Source of the DNA: Sphingobacterium kitahiroshimense
GTDB taxonomy: Bacteria > Bacteroidota > Bacteroidia > Sphingobacteriales > Sphingobacteriaceae
DNA length: 64,000 nucleotides
Direction: 5' to 3'
NCBI RefSeq assembly: GCF_025961315.1
Contig: NZ_JAOQNK010000001.1
Location: 3,410,001 to 3,474,000 of the forward strand
The position numbers and the translations under genes were made by a program. Numbering within the stretch: the stretch's first letter is position 1; every line of letters begins with the position of its first letter. The notes beneath the pieces are model-generated. The model searched no databases. It was not told the origin of the DNA and saw only the letters and a list, made by a program, of their open reading frames with translations. Below, one piece after another: positions 29,275 through 38,037 of this stretch.

Positions 29275-30636
29275 ATGCCTAATTTCAACCTGAACCGTAG
29301 AAAATTTATTCAAGGTGCTACTGCTGTTTTAACTTTATCTGCTCTACAAGCAAAAGGGGTTTCCTCTGCAAGTACACTTAAAAATATGCGGGTCGGATTG
29401 ATTGGAGCAGGTTGGTACGGTAAAAGCGATCTATTTAGACTCATGCAGGTACGCGATATTGATGTTGTAGCAATCTGTGATGTGGACAGCAAACATCTGG
29501 AAGAAGCTGGAAAATTGATCAGTGAACGCCAAATATCCAGAAAAGTACCAAAACTTTACAAAGATTACAGAGCAATGCTCGACGCACATAAACTGGATCT
29601 GGTACTCATCGGAACTCCCGATCACTGGCATGCGCAACAAGCAATCGACACCATACGTTCAGGGGCACATCTTTATCTCCAAAAACCCATTAGCATTGAT
29701 GTTCTTGAAGGCGAAGCTATACTGAGCACAGCAAGAAAACACAATAAAAAAGTACAGGTAGGTACACAGAGAAGAAGTACAGCCCACCTTATAGATGCTA
29801 AAAAAAGCATCATAGATCAAGGACTGCTTGGTAAAATATCACATGTCGAGATGTGCTGTTATTATCATATGCGTAAAAATGGAAATCCTGCAGTAGAACC
29901 TGTTCCTGACTTTCTGGATTATGAAATGTGGACAGGCCCGGCTCCATTGCGTCCTTATGATGGTTTACCACATGGTGGCTGGTGGCGCACTTTCATGGAG
30001 TATGGTAATGGTATTACCGGCGATATGGGTATGCATATGTTCGACACTGTTCGTTGGCTTTTAGGACTTAAATGGCCGGAAAAGATTACTTCAACAGGCG
30101 GGATATTTGTACAAAAAGGCGGAAAATCCAATATCGCAGATACACAGACTGCTATATTTGAATATCCTGACTTAAACTGCGTTTGGCAGATGCGGTCCTG
30201 GGGAACTCCTGCAGATCCAGAATACCCTTGGGCATTTGTTATCTATGGAGAAAAAGGTACTTTAAAAGGCAGTGTCATGAAATATGAGTTTATTCCGGTT
30301 GGTAAAGGAGAGCGCATTGCTATGGATGTGGTTTATGAGAAAGAAAAATTTCCAGCAGATCTCAATGAACCCAGAATCGAACTGCACACCGCTCCTGCTA
30401 CCCGTCAACATATGCTGAATCTTTTATCTGCGATTGAAAATGACCATCTCCCTATTGCTGATATTGAAGAAGGACATATCTCAACGGCAAGTTGTATTCT
30501 CGCCAATCTATCCATGTTATTAAACAGACCATTGGTCTACGACCCTATTAAAAAAATATGCATTGATGATCCTGAAGCAACCAAATTATTAAGAAGACCT
30601 TATCGGGCACCTTGGAAATATCCATTTTTGGGATAA
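29275..30636 (+). CDS. Gfo/Idh/MocA-family oxidoreductase with Tat signal
   Basis: The 453-residue product has a twin-arginine signal (LNRRKFIQGATAVLTLSALQA). The NAD(P)-binding Rossmann fold starts at MRVGLIGAGWYGKSDL, has DVVAICDVD for the ribose-binding Asp and contains the family's LYLQKPISIDVLEGE with the catalytic Lys. The C-terminal half (GDMGMHMFDTVRW and ENDHLPIADIEEGHISTASC) fits Bacteroidota secreted members, which act on sugars or glycosides. Tat export suggests the cofactor is bound before transport. The substrate is unknown. It is a monocistronic gene converging on an unknown gene. Confidence 0.87.
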   Translation: MPNFNLNRRKFIQGATAVLTLSALQAKGVSSASTLKNMRVGLIGAGWYGKSDLFRLMQVRDIDVVAICDVDSKHLEEAGKLISERQISRKVPKLYKDYRAMLDAHKLDLVLIGTPDHWHAQQAIDTIRSGAHLYLQKPISIDVLEGEAILSTARKHNKKVQVGTQRRSTAHLIDAKKSIIDQGLLGKISHVEMCCYYHMRKNGNPAVEPVPDFLDYEMWTGPAPLRPYDGLPHGGWWRTFMEYGNGITGDMGMHMFDTVRWLLGLKWPEKITSTGGIFVQKGGKSNIADTQTAIFEYPDLNCVWQMRSWGTPADPEYPWAFVIYGEKGTLKGSVMKYEFIPVGKGERIAMDVVYEKEKFPADLNEPRIELHTAPATRQHMLNLLSAIENDHLPIADIEEGHISTASCILANLSMLLNRPLVYDPIKKICIDDPEATKLLRRPYRAPWKYPFLG

Positions 30637-30672
30637 TTACAGGAATTTAATCACTGGAGGTCTATAGAATCC

Positions 30673-31302
30673 TTAATTTGCTATATTTTTATTCATTGCT
30701 TTTATTAACTTTTCCTTCATTAAAAGTTCATACTCATATGAGGACTGTATGTCGACAGTATACATTAAAAGATCGTCATACAGATTTTTATACTTTTCTT
30801 TGGAATAAGCTATTTTGAATGTTTCAATGGTCGCCGGAGGAACAAGTTTTACCAGCTCATTCCCAAGAACTGCACCTGCCATCATTGCGCTCCCCACTAA
30901 TAATCTATCTCCTAATGGTGTTTCTTGCTCATCAATCGCAATCTGATTGCCATATACATTCTTTCCAGTATTATTTACTGTGTTTGTATACTTTGGATCA
31001 GCGATTACGTCAACAGCCGATTGTGCTATATGCCTAAAAACGGGAACATTTTTCTTTTTGTCAAATTTAATTTTTAAGGACTTAAGGGACTCTGGCTTAA
31101 TTGCATTGATCCCTTTATCAGTCATTATCTCCACCTGATCGGGTGTAGCTTTTTGCAAAATACCTTTGATAGTTCCATCACATGTCTTAGCTATAACTTT
31201 ATAAACTGAAATCTCCCGCTCTCCAACTAGCTTAGCATTTTGTGCTCTTACTGAGAGTACGGAGAAAAAAAATAGACTTATAAGTACTAAATATTTTTTC
31301 AT
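30673..31302 (-). CDS. Exported protein of unknown function
   Basis: Not recognised. The 209-residue protein has a clear signal peptide (KKYLVLISLFFFSVLSVRAQ) and a mature part that opens with a small beta-rich domain (YKVIAKTCDGTIKGILQKATPDQVEIMTDKGINAIKPESLKSLKIK). That pattern looks like an SH3-like or LSm-like barrel of the kind that reads 'give instruction on how property X is displayed' in Bacteroidota exported proteins. The C-terminal half is helical. It borders the accessory region that follows and could belong to it. No partner gene is evident. Confidence 0.6.
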   Translation of the reverse strand: MKKYLVLISLFFFSVLSVRAQNAKLVGEREISVYKVIAKTCDGTIKGILQKATPDQVEIMTDKGINAIKPESLKSLKIKFDKKKNVPVFRHIAQSAVDVIADPKYTNTVNNTGKNVYGNQIAIDEQETPLGDRLLVGSAMMAGAVLGNELVKLVPPATIETFKIAYSKEKYKNLYDDLLMYTVDIQSSYEYELLMKEKLIKAMNKNIAN

Positions 31303-31402
31303 TCGATAAATATAAGCTTATTTAATATGATGGCGATATTTATTTGGTCACTGTATAATCCTATAATAGCCTTTAAAATTAAATCCCTGATAACAATCAA
31401 AT

Positions 31403-31441
31403 ATAAGTTTGGCAACTTACGCTATTTTTTGCCAAACTTAT
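31403..31441 (-). terminator. Hairpin downstream of the small cysteine-containing gene
   Basis: A perfect 13-bp stem (31403-31415 with 31429-31441) lies 22 bases past the stop of the leftward gene. There is no long T run, so it may be a terminator or an RNA-stabilising hairpin. Confidence 0.45.
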
Positions 31442-31462
31442 AACAAAATCCCGCTCACAAGA

Positions 31463-31771
31463 CTATTCAATTAAATAATTCCAACTTCCATGAATATCTT
31501 TTATCTCCCAAGATTCAACTTTCGTTTTGTAATTATTAAAATGAGTGGTATCCCATTTGGTGATGTGATATCCCCTGCAGAGCTTACAATAATAAGCTCT
31601 CTTGCAAGCATATTTTCCCATCCGATGTTTGATACGCTTACCGTCCGTCTTGTTTCTAATCCGTGATTTGAATTTAAATTGGAGCATTGCCCCCTGTGCT
31701 TCGATCATTGATGGAAATCCAACTTTTCCAGTTGCACGGCATTTCCATCTTCTCCCCTTTAATGTTTCCAT
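31463..31771 (-). CDS. Small basic protein with a possible zinc site
   Basis: The 102-residue product is very basic and has a Cys/His cluster (YACKRAYYCKLCRGYHITKWD, about 57-77) typical of small treble-clef or ribbon-type proteins. An earlier WKCRATGKVGFPSMIEAQGA segment also has a Cys. I cannot assign a family. It lies downstream of and in the same direction as the LytTR-like gene, 35 bases away, so it may be co-transcribed. Nucleic-acid binding is a guess from charge only. Confidence 0.5.
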   Translation of the reverse strand: METLKGRRWKCRATGKVGFPSMIEAQGAMLQFKFKSRIRNKTDGKRIKHRMGKYACKRAYYCKLCRGYHITKWDTTHFNNYKTKVESWEIKDIHGSWNYLIE

Positions 31772-31806
31772 AATCCGTTATTTTAAAACGTTTATATTTC
31801 AGTAAA

Positions 31807-32841
31807 TTATTCCTTTTCAATAGGCACCTGAAGCATGACCCAGCCCTTGATACGTCTAGCAATTTTTGCTGATACCTCAAAATCGACCTTCCCTTCGAAA
31901 GCAACTTTCAGTACAATCCGAAGCCTTCCCCCTTTTAAGAGATTGCAAGATTGAATCATATCGGCAGCTACTGCATGATAGCGGCCTATCTTCTGTACAA
32001 ATCCATTTGTGTCACGTACCACTTCATTTAAGCTCCGTTGCTCACAGGCTATAGGCTCACCCATATCCGTCTTTAGGTAAAGCTGTACGATCGGCGTATT
32101 ATTATTGTTTTCAAATGCAAATAGGCCCAGTTCGGAATACATAATTTTTTGAGTGAGAAATCTGTTGTTGAGTAAAAATTCCTCCTGCTCTGGATCGATT
32201 GATTTTACCCGAGAAAGATCTATTTCTTCCGTTAGATCCGTTTCCTTTTCAGCCCCCTCTGCCACAGTAATTTCTTCGGCCTCATTTTCAATCGATGACA
32301 TGCTTTGTAACTGTTCATTTAGAATTGAAATCTTTAGATCCCGATGTAGTACCATCCGCTCTAATTCAAGAATAGAGCACCTCCTTTTATGATCGAGAGC
32401 AACAAAAAAACAGCTTGTATACAAGATATTCAAGAACAGGACCCCGCCAAAAATCACCAATAGCGGAAGCCAGAGCCACTCATCCTTCGGTATAGCCACA
32501 GGTCTAATCACCCCAAATAAAAATAGTGTAGGCAGTAAACAGCAAGTGAAAAGTTGGGTAGCAAAACGTTTTTGTGGATTCAGTAACCAGTTCTGCTTTC
32601 TATCAAGTACGATGATCAATGCCCGGATATAAAAGAAAGCTAGGAATACGATCAATACATAAAACAGATAGCTCACAACGACCGAGGTGTTTTCAAGCCA
32701 GGCAGCAGCAGCTCCAAGGTAACCCAGATACCAGCATACACCGCCAAAGGCAAAAGAAGCAATACATAACCAAATAAAATCTGGATAATGCACGTCTACT
32801 TCCGTACCCTTGGGATACATGATCAATTGGCTACTTTTCAT
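31807..32841 (-). CDS. Membrane-anchored LytTR-like transcriptional regulator
   Basis: About 344 residues. There are four hydrophobic helices in the first 150 residues, then a charged linker rich in Glu. The C-terminal stretch of about 100 residues (YSELGLFAFENNNN ... RSLNEVVRD ... FVQKIGRYHAVAADMIQ ... GGRLRIVLKVAFEG ... ISAKIARRIKGW-like end) follows the LytTR pattern of beta strands with the F-x-RYH-x-V motif equivalent to the usual FxRxHRSYxVN. LytTR proteins bind direct repeats spaced about 21 bp. Such an array lies 2.5 kb away, before the MauE-like gene. The frame reaches 32862, but Met at 32841 leaves a more natural N-terminus. Confidence 0.6.
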   Translation of the reverse strand: MKSSQLIMYPKGTEVDVHYPDFIWLCIASFAFGGVCWYLGYLGAAAAWLENTSVVVSYLFYVLIVFLAFFYIRALIIVLDRKQNWLLNPQKRFATQLFTCCLLPTLFLFGVIRPVAIPKDEWLWLPLLVIFGGVLFLNILYTSCFFVALDHKRRCSILELERMVLHRDLKISILNEQLQSMSSIENEAEEITVAEGAEKETDLTEEIDLSRVKSIDPEQEEFLLNNRFLTQKIMYSELGLFAFENNNNTPIVQLYLKTDMGEPIACEQRSLNEVVRDTNGFVQKIGRYHAVAADMIQSCNLLKGGRLRIVLKVAFEGKVDFEVSAKIARRIKGWVMLQVPIEKE

Positions 32842-33204
32842 AATTAATAGTTTTAATCGCACACTGCCCCATAGCTGCTAAATTATTAAACAGCTATGAT
32901 ATCAGTGTATTATGAAATTTCTTGTCAGTAAGAATTTTTCGTTATCTAAATTTAGCCAATATTTCGATAAGCAGTATACTTAATTAGGAAAACGTAGCAA
33001 ACCTATTTGTCAGAAAGTGGCAATAAGTATCTTAAATCAAAAAAATAACTCCCTTCGCTGTTGTAATTCCGGTCCTTATTGGGAAAAGAAGACTCTTAAT
33101 GTAAAAAATATGCTCTTATTGAAATATATATAACATTTAAACATAATAGCTGTGTTTATGGGTAATTTTAATTCACAATAAACAAATGATATAAATCGCT
33201 GCTT
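32842..33204. other. Intergenic region
   Basis: Divergent upstream region of the LytTR-like gene and the next rightward gene. A/T rich; I see no clear promoter, hairpin or frame. Confidence 0.5.
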
Positions 33205-33900
33205 ATGAGAATAATAAACAAAAATTTCAGCTTGTTCAGTCGCAATTATATACTTATTACACTAGCAGTCTTAGTCACATTGTATGGACTATTTTTAGCA
33301 TCAACATTCTATTTACAGGTTTACAGTATTGGCATCCTTGTTTTGCTGATTCCTTGTTTGGAGATTCGCAATCATCAGGTCGTGATGCAGCTTTTCTTTA
33401 TTTTTTTTATCTGCATGATGATCAGCAGTATTTCAGTTTTTGATCGTCTGCCCTATAAGTTGCTATTGGTTTCACAGCCCTTTTGGATCGCTTTAAAATA
33501 TGGAATAGCCGTAGCTTTAGGTCTATGCAGCCTTGCATATTTCTTATTTTATAAAAACACAAACCTGATCAAGATCTGCTGTATTCAATTTCCGATCATG
33601 ATTATTGCCTGCACCTGGTATATACGTATGATCCTGATCTTGAATAACTGTCAACATATACCAAATGCAAAATCGGTACATATTCCGGCAGTCGTGATCC
33701 AAAAATGCCCAGCCTGTTGTGATATCCATGAACTATGGTTTTCATTCCATCTTGAAGGTAAAGATCATCATGTTTCTATGGATGTCAATCCCAGGTTGCA
33801 TGAGCGCAGCAAAGAAGGTGATACACTTATATTGCAGGTGCACCCAGGCGCATATGGCTGGCCCTGGTACCATAAAGATATCAAAAGGAGGTATAAATGA
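33205..33900 (+). CDS. Multi-pass membrane protein of unknown function
   Basis: The 231-residue protein has about five hydrophobic helices up to residue 145 and a C-terminal extracytoplasmic or cytoplasmic domain of about 75 residues. That domain contains CPACC and ends GDTLILQVHPGAYGWPWYHKDIKRRYK, a beta-rich fold that recalls DUF3592-type domains. I do not recognise a family. Its stop overlaps the start of the next gene (ATGA), and AAGGAGG just before that start indicates translational coupling. The pair lies between the LytTR-like regulator and the MauE-like gene. Confidence 0.6.
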   Translation: MRIINKNFSLFSRNYILITLAVLVTLYGLFLASTFYLQVYSIGILVLLIPCLEIRNHQVVMQLFFIFFICMMISSISVFDRLPYKLLLVSQPFWIALKYGIAVALGLCSLAYFLFYKNTNLIKICCIQFPIMIIACTWYIRMILILNNCQHIPNAKSVHIPAVVIQKCPACCDIHELWFSFHLEGKDHHVSMDVNPRLHERSKEGDTLILQVHPGAYGWPWYHKDIKRRYK

Positions 33901-34985
33901 TCGTAAGTCTACAGTCCCTTACACTACAGGTAGAAACCCTCGGACGTCTAAACGCGAAGGAAATACCATCTCGGTTATATTCCATTTCAGTAGCTTGTTC
34001 CGATAATTTTTCTGAGTCCTTGCACGCCTATCGTCAGGCGGGTAGCGTCGATACCGCCCGTCAGGCGGTACGCTTATACCACACGCAATTACTTCGTCTG
34101 CACCAGAAACTCAATGGCTTCTGTTTGGATCGAAATATAGAAGATCGCAGTGCTTTATCAGCACTAGAAGAACTGCTCGAGCGGATTGAATTTCTGTTTA
34201 AAAACGATATAGATCCCAGTACAGCGCTTCCGAGTCATTATCGCAACAAGATCAGGACATATGTCGAGAACCATATCCACAGCATATTTGACAGATTAGC
34301 AAACAAGCAGATCCCTCAGGTATACCTGGACGAAATCCTTTCCGCGATTAACAGCCTTTTTGAAGAAGGTAAAATCCCTTATATCCAATATCGGCACCAA
34401 GATTATATCATCCAGTTTGTGGATGCACTGCACCAACTGGCCAAAGACGACCGCAGCAATAAAAACTGGCAATTTCGCTTTTTGGTATTGATGATCAACT
34501 TCAATTTTAACCATATGGGATTTTTCAACCGCTGGAAAGAAATGTATATGGACGATCCATCCTTTATGGAAGGACTATTACGCTTTCCCAAACATTTCTC
34601 CTGTATTCGGGGCTTTGCTTACAATAACAATAGCACCAGTTTACTCAAACTGATGTGCGAATATGTACAAACAGAAACCAGCCGGACAAACAATTTAGCT
34701 TCAGATCAAACTGAACAATACCTCCATAGCAACTTAAATGGCAAAGAGCTTACGCTCTGGATGGATCTCTGTGTCAAAGCCGGGATTACGCAATCTTCAG
34801 AAAAAAAAGAAGTGGCTTATGAATTCTCTAAATTGATCAAAACCAAGGATGGAAAATTACTTTCAATACATAGCCTAACTAAAAGTGATAAAACTGCAGA
34901 ATATGAAGCTGCCGCAAACATTGATCAAATATTAATGGTCATGCGGAAAGAATTACATAAAAAATTTCCTGATTTACGCAGTTAA
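33897..34985 (+). CDS. Helical protein of unknown function
   Basis: The 362-residue product is mostly helical, with no signal peptide or membrane segment and no motif I can name. Leu-rich helices at about 75-130 may mediate protein contacts. The start is firm: the ATG overlaps the upstream stop, with AAAAGGAGG 5 bases before it. That is an unusually good Shine-Dalgarno site for this phylum and typical of coupled genes. With the membrane protein in front it forms a two-gene operon of unknown role, probably tied to the adjoining SusCD-type locus. Confidence 0.6.
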   Translation: MIVSLQSLTLQVETLGRLNAKEIPSRLYSISVACSDNFSESLHAYRQAGSVDTARQAVRLYHTQLLRLHQKLNGFCLDRNIEDRSALSALEELLERIEFLFKNDIDPSTALPSHYRNKIRTYVENHIHSIFDRLANKQIPQVYLDEILSAINSLFEEGKIPYIQYRHQDYIIQFVDALHQLAKDDRSNKNWQFRFLVLMINFNFNHMGFFNRWKEMYMDDPSFMEGLLRFPKHFSCIRGFAYNNNSTSLLKLMCEYVQTETSRTNNLASDQTEQYLHSNLNGKELTLWMDLCVKAGITQSSEKKEVAYEFSKLIKTKDGKLLSIHSLTKSDKTAEYEAAANIDQILMVMRKELHKKFPDLRS

Positions 34986-35215
34986 ATACAAAAAAAATGA
35001 AAAAAGTAGGGGTATACCCCCATTACCCCTACGATTCTTGCCAAATATTATTGAAAAAAGTAGCCTAATTGATCCAGATGCCCGAAATCATCAAGCAGGC
35101 AAAATTGTCCAAATTCCTATCCACTACCCCCCAACCCATTCAAAAGCCCTTTAAAGCGTACATCACCTTATAAAAACAAGCTTTCACTACCCCTACGGTC
35201 AGCATTTTTCCGATT

Positions 35216-35223
35216 TATCTTTG
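35216..35223 (+). promoter_or_regulatory. Putative -7 element for the MauE-like operon
   Basis: TATCTTTG fits TAnnTTTG. No TTG lies at normal spacing, so the promoter may need an activator. Confidence 0.45.
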
Positions 35224-35315
35224 TTTTGAAGCGTACGAATAAGCAGAAGCTGACGCTTAAACAGGTCGCCCCGTCACAACGGGGAGTAAAGGACAGTGGC
35301 GCCCTGTTTTTAAAA

Positions 35316-35390
35316 ATAAATAGTAAAACGACTGCTATAAATAGTAAAGGGTAGGAAATAAATAGTAAAACAGCATAAATAAATAATTGA
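35316..35390 (+). repeat. 21-bp-phased direct repeats
   Basis: Three exact copies of ATAAATAGTAAA start at 35316, 35337 and 35358, that is exactly 21 bp apart. A fourth, weaker copy (9 of 12 bases) starts at 35379 in the same phase. The array ends 4 bases before the MauE-like ATG. Two helical turns between copies is the layout of LytTR-type binding sites. Confidence 0.75.
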
Positions 35391-35394
35391 CGCT

Positions 35395-36135
35395 ATGGAC
35401 ACTAATAAAAACATCAATATAATATATGGGCTACTACGAATAGTTATGCTCCTTTTTTGGATCTATGTCGGTATAGACAAAGTATGGCAGCTCAATGCTT
35501 TTAAGATCGCACTTACACAGCAGCCAATTATCAGCTATTTTGCACCTGTACTTTTCTGGTTACTGCCGGTATTAGAAGTAAGTCTAGGCTTATTGTTAGC
35601 ATTTCCATCACAGAAGGTACAGTCTTGGGGCTGGAAAGCTTCAATCCTACTTATTTCAGTCTTTACAGTCTATATCGCGTTAGGTGTATTAGATGTATAT
35701 GAGCAGAAACCCTGTATGTGCAGCAGCTTTTTGAGCAACGTCTCTTGGAACACCCATCTAGTGATAAACAGCGTTATCCTAGCTTTATCGATACTTGGAT
35801 GGGTTTTAAATGAATCTTCCATTAAACACACGCACCAGACAGGCTTAGATGGTAAAACCAGCAGTGCGCTACTGTTGATCAGCTTTCTTGCCATTGGTTC
35901 CTATACCTACAATAGTACAATCCGTATCCGGGCAATAAATCATTGGCATACACCGGACAGCCTATATTATCAAGAGCATAATACCGTCATGAGCCCCTTA
36001 AAAGGCTTACTGGCGTCCACATATGATCGGTACTTAGAACCGTACCGACAATTTTTTACCAAAGGTTTGCAGGCCGGTACAATTACTAACCAGTTATTGG
36101 TCTGCAATACAGAAAGGAGGATAGCAATATGCTAA
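35395..36135 (+). CDS. MauE/DoxX-like redox-associated membrane protein
   Basis: The 246-residue product starts with four membrane helices (about 8-145) in the MauE/DoxX arrangement, including WIYVGIDKVWQLNAFKIAL and LLPVLEVSLGLLLAF. A Cys pair (KPCMCSSFLSN, about 106-108) sits at the membrane face, where MauE-like proteins are thought to pass reducing equivalents. A fifth hydrophobic segment precedes a C-terminal periplasmic tail. MauE is needed for disulfide formation in methylamine dehydrogenase; in Bacteroidota the fold is found near SusCD/TlpA loci. It overlaps the next gene by 7 bases. Confidence 0.75.
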   Translation: MDTNKNINIIYGLLRIVMLLFWIYVGIDKVWQLNAFKIALTQQPIISYFAPVLFWLLPVLEVSLGLLLAFPSQKVQSWGWKASILLISVFTVYIALGVLDVYEQKPCMCSSFLSNVSWNTHLVINSVILALSILGWVLNESSIKHTHQTGLDGKTSSALLLISFLAIGSYTYNSTIRIRAINHWHTPDSLYYQEHNTVMSPLKGLLASTYDRYLEPYRQFFTKGLQAGTITNQLLVCNTERRIAIC

Positions 36136-36512
36136 ACAAATTTTTAAACAATTATGGCTACATGATATTAGGAGGAGCCATGATTTTCGGTTTTTCAGCA
36201 TTTAAAAGTGCTGAGGTTTATTCAGGGAAAAAATTAAGCCCTGTCACTATTTTCTTCCATGGAAATTCCCAAAGTCCAACGGAAGTGCAGGACGAGTCTC
36301 GTTGGACAACCACCACAAATGGTCAAGACTGTAACACAGAAAACGTTATGGCTTGTGCTCAAGTTGTTGATGAGTCAGATCTAAATGCTTCAAATCAGTT
36401 AGATCCCTCCAAAATACAACTTGGAGCGACAAACACAACGGGTAGCAACTATATTCCTTCCCGGACAGGAGGATCTAGTAGCAGTCCTTTTAATCCAATC
36501 AATAAGGATTAA
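36129..36512 (+). CDS. Small exported two-cysteine protein (DUF6520-like)
   Basis: The 127-residue product has an N-terminal membrane or signal segment (YGYMILGGAMIFGFSAF) and a mature part with WTTTTNGQDCNTENVMACAQ, where two cysteines could form a disulfide. A low-complexity Ser/Thr/Gly/Pro tail follows. The layout resembles the small Bacteroidota exported proteins grouped as DUF6520, often found behind MauE-like genes, but I cannot confirm this. AAAGGAGG lies 8 bases before the ATG and inside the upstream gene, so translation is coupled. It may be the substrate of the redox proteins nearby. Confidence 0.55.
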   Translation: MLNKFLNNYGYMILGGAMIFGFSAFKSAEVYSGKKLSPVTIFFHGNSQSPTEVQDESRWTTTTNGQDCNTENVMACAQVVDESDLNASNQLDPSKIQLGATNTTGSNYIPSRTGGSSSSPFNPINKD

Positions 36513-36520
36513 AAAAAGGT

Positions 36521-36575
36521 AAGAAGGGCGTCCCTACTTTTGTAAGTGACAAAGGTAGGGGCTCCTTCTTTATTA
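36521..36575. terminator. Terminator between the small exported-protein gene and susD
   Basis: A long hairpin with arms AAGAAGG...TACTTTTGT (from 36521) and ACAAAGGTA...CCTTCTT (to 36570) has small internal loops. It serves two converging genes. Confidence 0.8.
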
Positions 36576-36585
36576 TCAAATATTT

Positions 36586-37929
36586 CTATTGTGGATTTTG
36601 CTCTATCCCAGCCAAGCGTATAATATCGTCTGGCAATGGAAGTGCATAGGCGTTGGAGTTTGGCAACAACGTTTGTATTTCTCCGTTAACATTCCTCTGT
36701 ATAACAATTTCTGCACCTTCTGCATTAAGCCTTTTTAGATCCATCCACCGCAAGCCCCTAAAAATCAATTCTCTTCTACGCTCTTTTAATATAATTGTTA
36801 GCACTTCCCTTTCATCAATTGAACTGTAAGGTTTAAAAATTCCCGTTTTGTAGCGTTTTTTCATCAGATAGTTCAAAGCATCCAAAGCCTTTTCCCTATT
36901 GCCTAATTTCAAATTACACTCTGCACGTATCAAATACATCTCATTAATAGCTATACCGGTAAACATCTTTGCTGAACCTGAATAACTCCCTTTAAATGTT
37001 ACTGTACCATCAGGTGCAACTTTAAAAAAGGCCTTCTTTCGAAGATCGTTGTTATCAAATGATCGGTATAGTAACGTATCGATCAAAGCACGAGAGCTCG
37101 TCAAGTTGCTACTGGACATCAGTTCTCCATACCATACAGTTTCCTTGTTAAATATCGTAAATGGAAAGGAGGCATCTACATTTACCTCAGACAGGTTATT
37201 GTAATCCATCAGTTCTGGATATTTTTTTAGTACTTTGTCAGCATAAAGCAAAGCTTGATCGTAGTTGTGCATTGACAAATACGTACGTGCAAGCATCCCC
37301 ATTGCTGCATATCGATTGGGGCGTAGGGTATGTGCAGACTTCTCCGGTAAAAGATCTATGCATGCATTCAAATCTTCGATAATTTTTAAATAACATGCTA
37401 CGACAGTAGAACGATTCGAGATCTCGTTAAAATCAGAAGAATTACGTAAAACAATACCCAAATCATCCTCAGATTTTCCTTCTATAAATGCTGGCGCATA
37501 AGTCCACAACAAGTACAGATAATGACTTGCCCTATAAAAGAGCGCCGAACCTTTAACTTCTTTGTAAAATGATTCATCTACACTATTTACCGAAATAGAC
37601 TTGAGCCGATCCAGCACAAGATTACAATTATAGACTGCATTGTAACCCGAAGACCAGTCATTAGGATAGTTTCTGTAATAATTTTTCCAGATGTAGGTAT
37701 TTTGTGCATAGTCGATCAGATTATCGAAAATCGGCTGCTTCAAATAATAATCATCGGCAGATGCCTCTCCAAATGAGGAATAGGAAAGATTCATTATACC
37801 CGTATCATCCATCAACTTTTGCAGATCTTCAAGTTTATTTGGTACCACGAGTCCATGGTTGGACTGGATATCCAAATATTTACTGCAAGAAACGAGCAAT
37901 AGGATCAGACATCCTACCGTCACTTTCAT
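36586..37929 (-). CDS. RagB/SusD-family outer-membrane lipoprotein
   Basis: About 447 residues. The lipobox LLLVSC sits about 14 residues after Met37929, so I choose that start over the upstream one at 37953. The SusD fold is shown by LVVPNKLEDLQKLMDD, SALFYRASHYLYLLWTYAPAF (a TPR helix), RYAAMGMLARTYLSMHNYDQAL, EMYLIRAECNLKLGNREKALDALNYLMKKR and RRELIFRGLRWMDLKRLN near the C-terminus. SusD proteins form the lid on the partner SusC channel and bind the glycan or peptide substrate. It is the last gene of the TlpA-SusC-SusD operon. No glycosidase is in the operon, so the cargo may not be a polysaccharide. Confidence 0.88.
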   Translation of the reverse strand: MKVTVGCLILLLVSCSKYLDIQSNHGLVVPNKLEDLQKLMDDTGIMNLSYSSFGEASADDYYLKQPIFDNLIDYAQNTYIWKNYYRNYPNDWSSGYNAVYNCNLVLDRLKSISVNSVDESFYKEVKGSALFYRASHYLYLLWTYAPAFIEGKSEDDLGIVLRNSSDFNEISNRSTVVACYLKIIEDLNACIDLLPEKSAHTLRPNRYAAMGMLARTYLSMHNYDQALLYADKVLKKYPELMDYNNLSEVNVDASFPFTIFNKETVWYGELMSSSNLTSSRALIDTLLYRSFDNNDLRKKAFFKVAPDGTVTFKGSYSGSAKMFTGIAINEMYLIRAECNLKLGNREKALDALNYLMKKRYKTGIFKPYSSIDEREVLTIILKERRRELIFRGLRWMDLKRLNAEGAEIVIQRNVNGEIQTLLPNSNAYALPLPDDIIRLAGIEQNPQ

Positions 37930-38037
37930 TATATTATTTTTTATAAGTATCATATATATTCACTTTTTCATTTAGAATTACAACTAATTCGAGTTTGCAA
38001 AACGCGCAAAATGGCGAAAATGTCATTTTCAGCGATT

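Larger units (their letters stand above)
34986..35394. other. Structured leader region before the MauE-like gene
   Basis: The region contains a 9-bp hairpin (35006-35014 with 35024-35032). TACCCCTACG occurs at 35024 and again at 35188. A TATCTTTG element lies at 35216-35223. A compact G/C-rich hairpin near 35260-35310 (CCCCGT with ACGGGG inside an ACAGG/CCTGT frame) follows, and then the 21-bp-phased repeats up to the start codon. If TATCTTTG is the promoter, all of these later elements are transcribed as a leader of about 165 bases. Confidence 0.5.
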
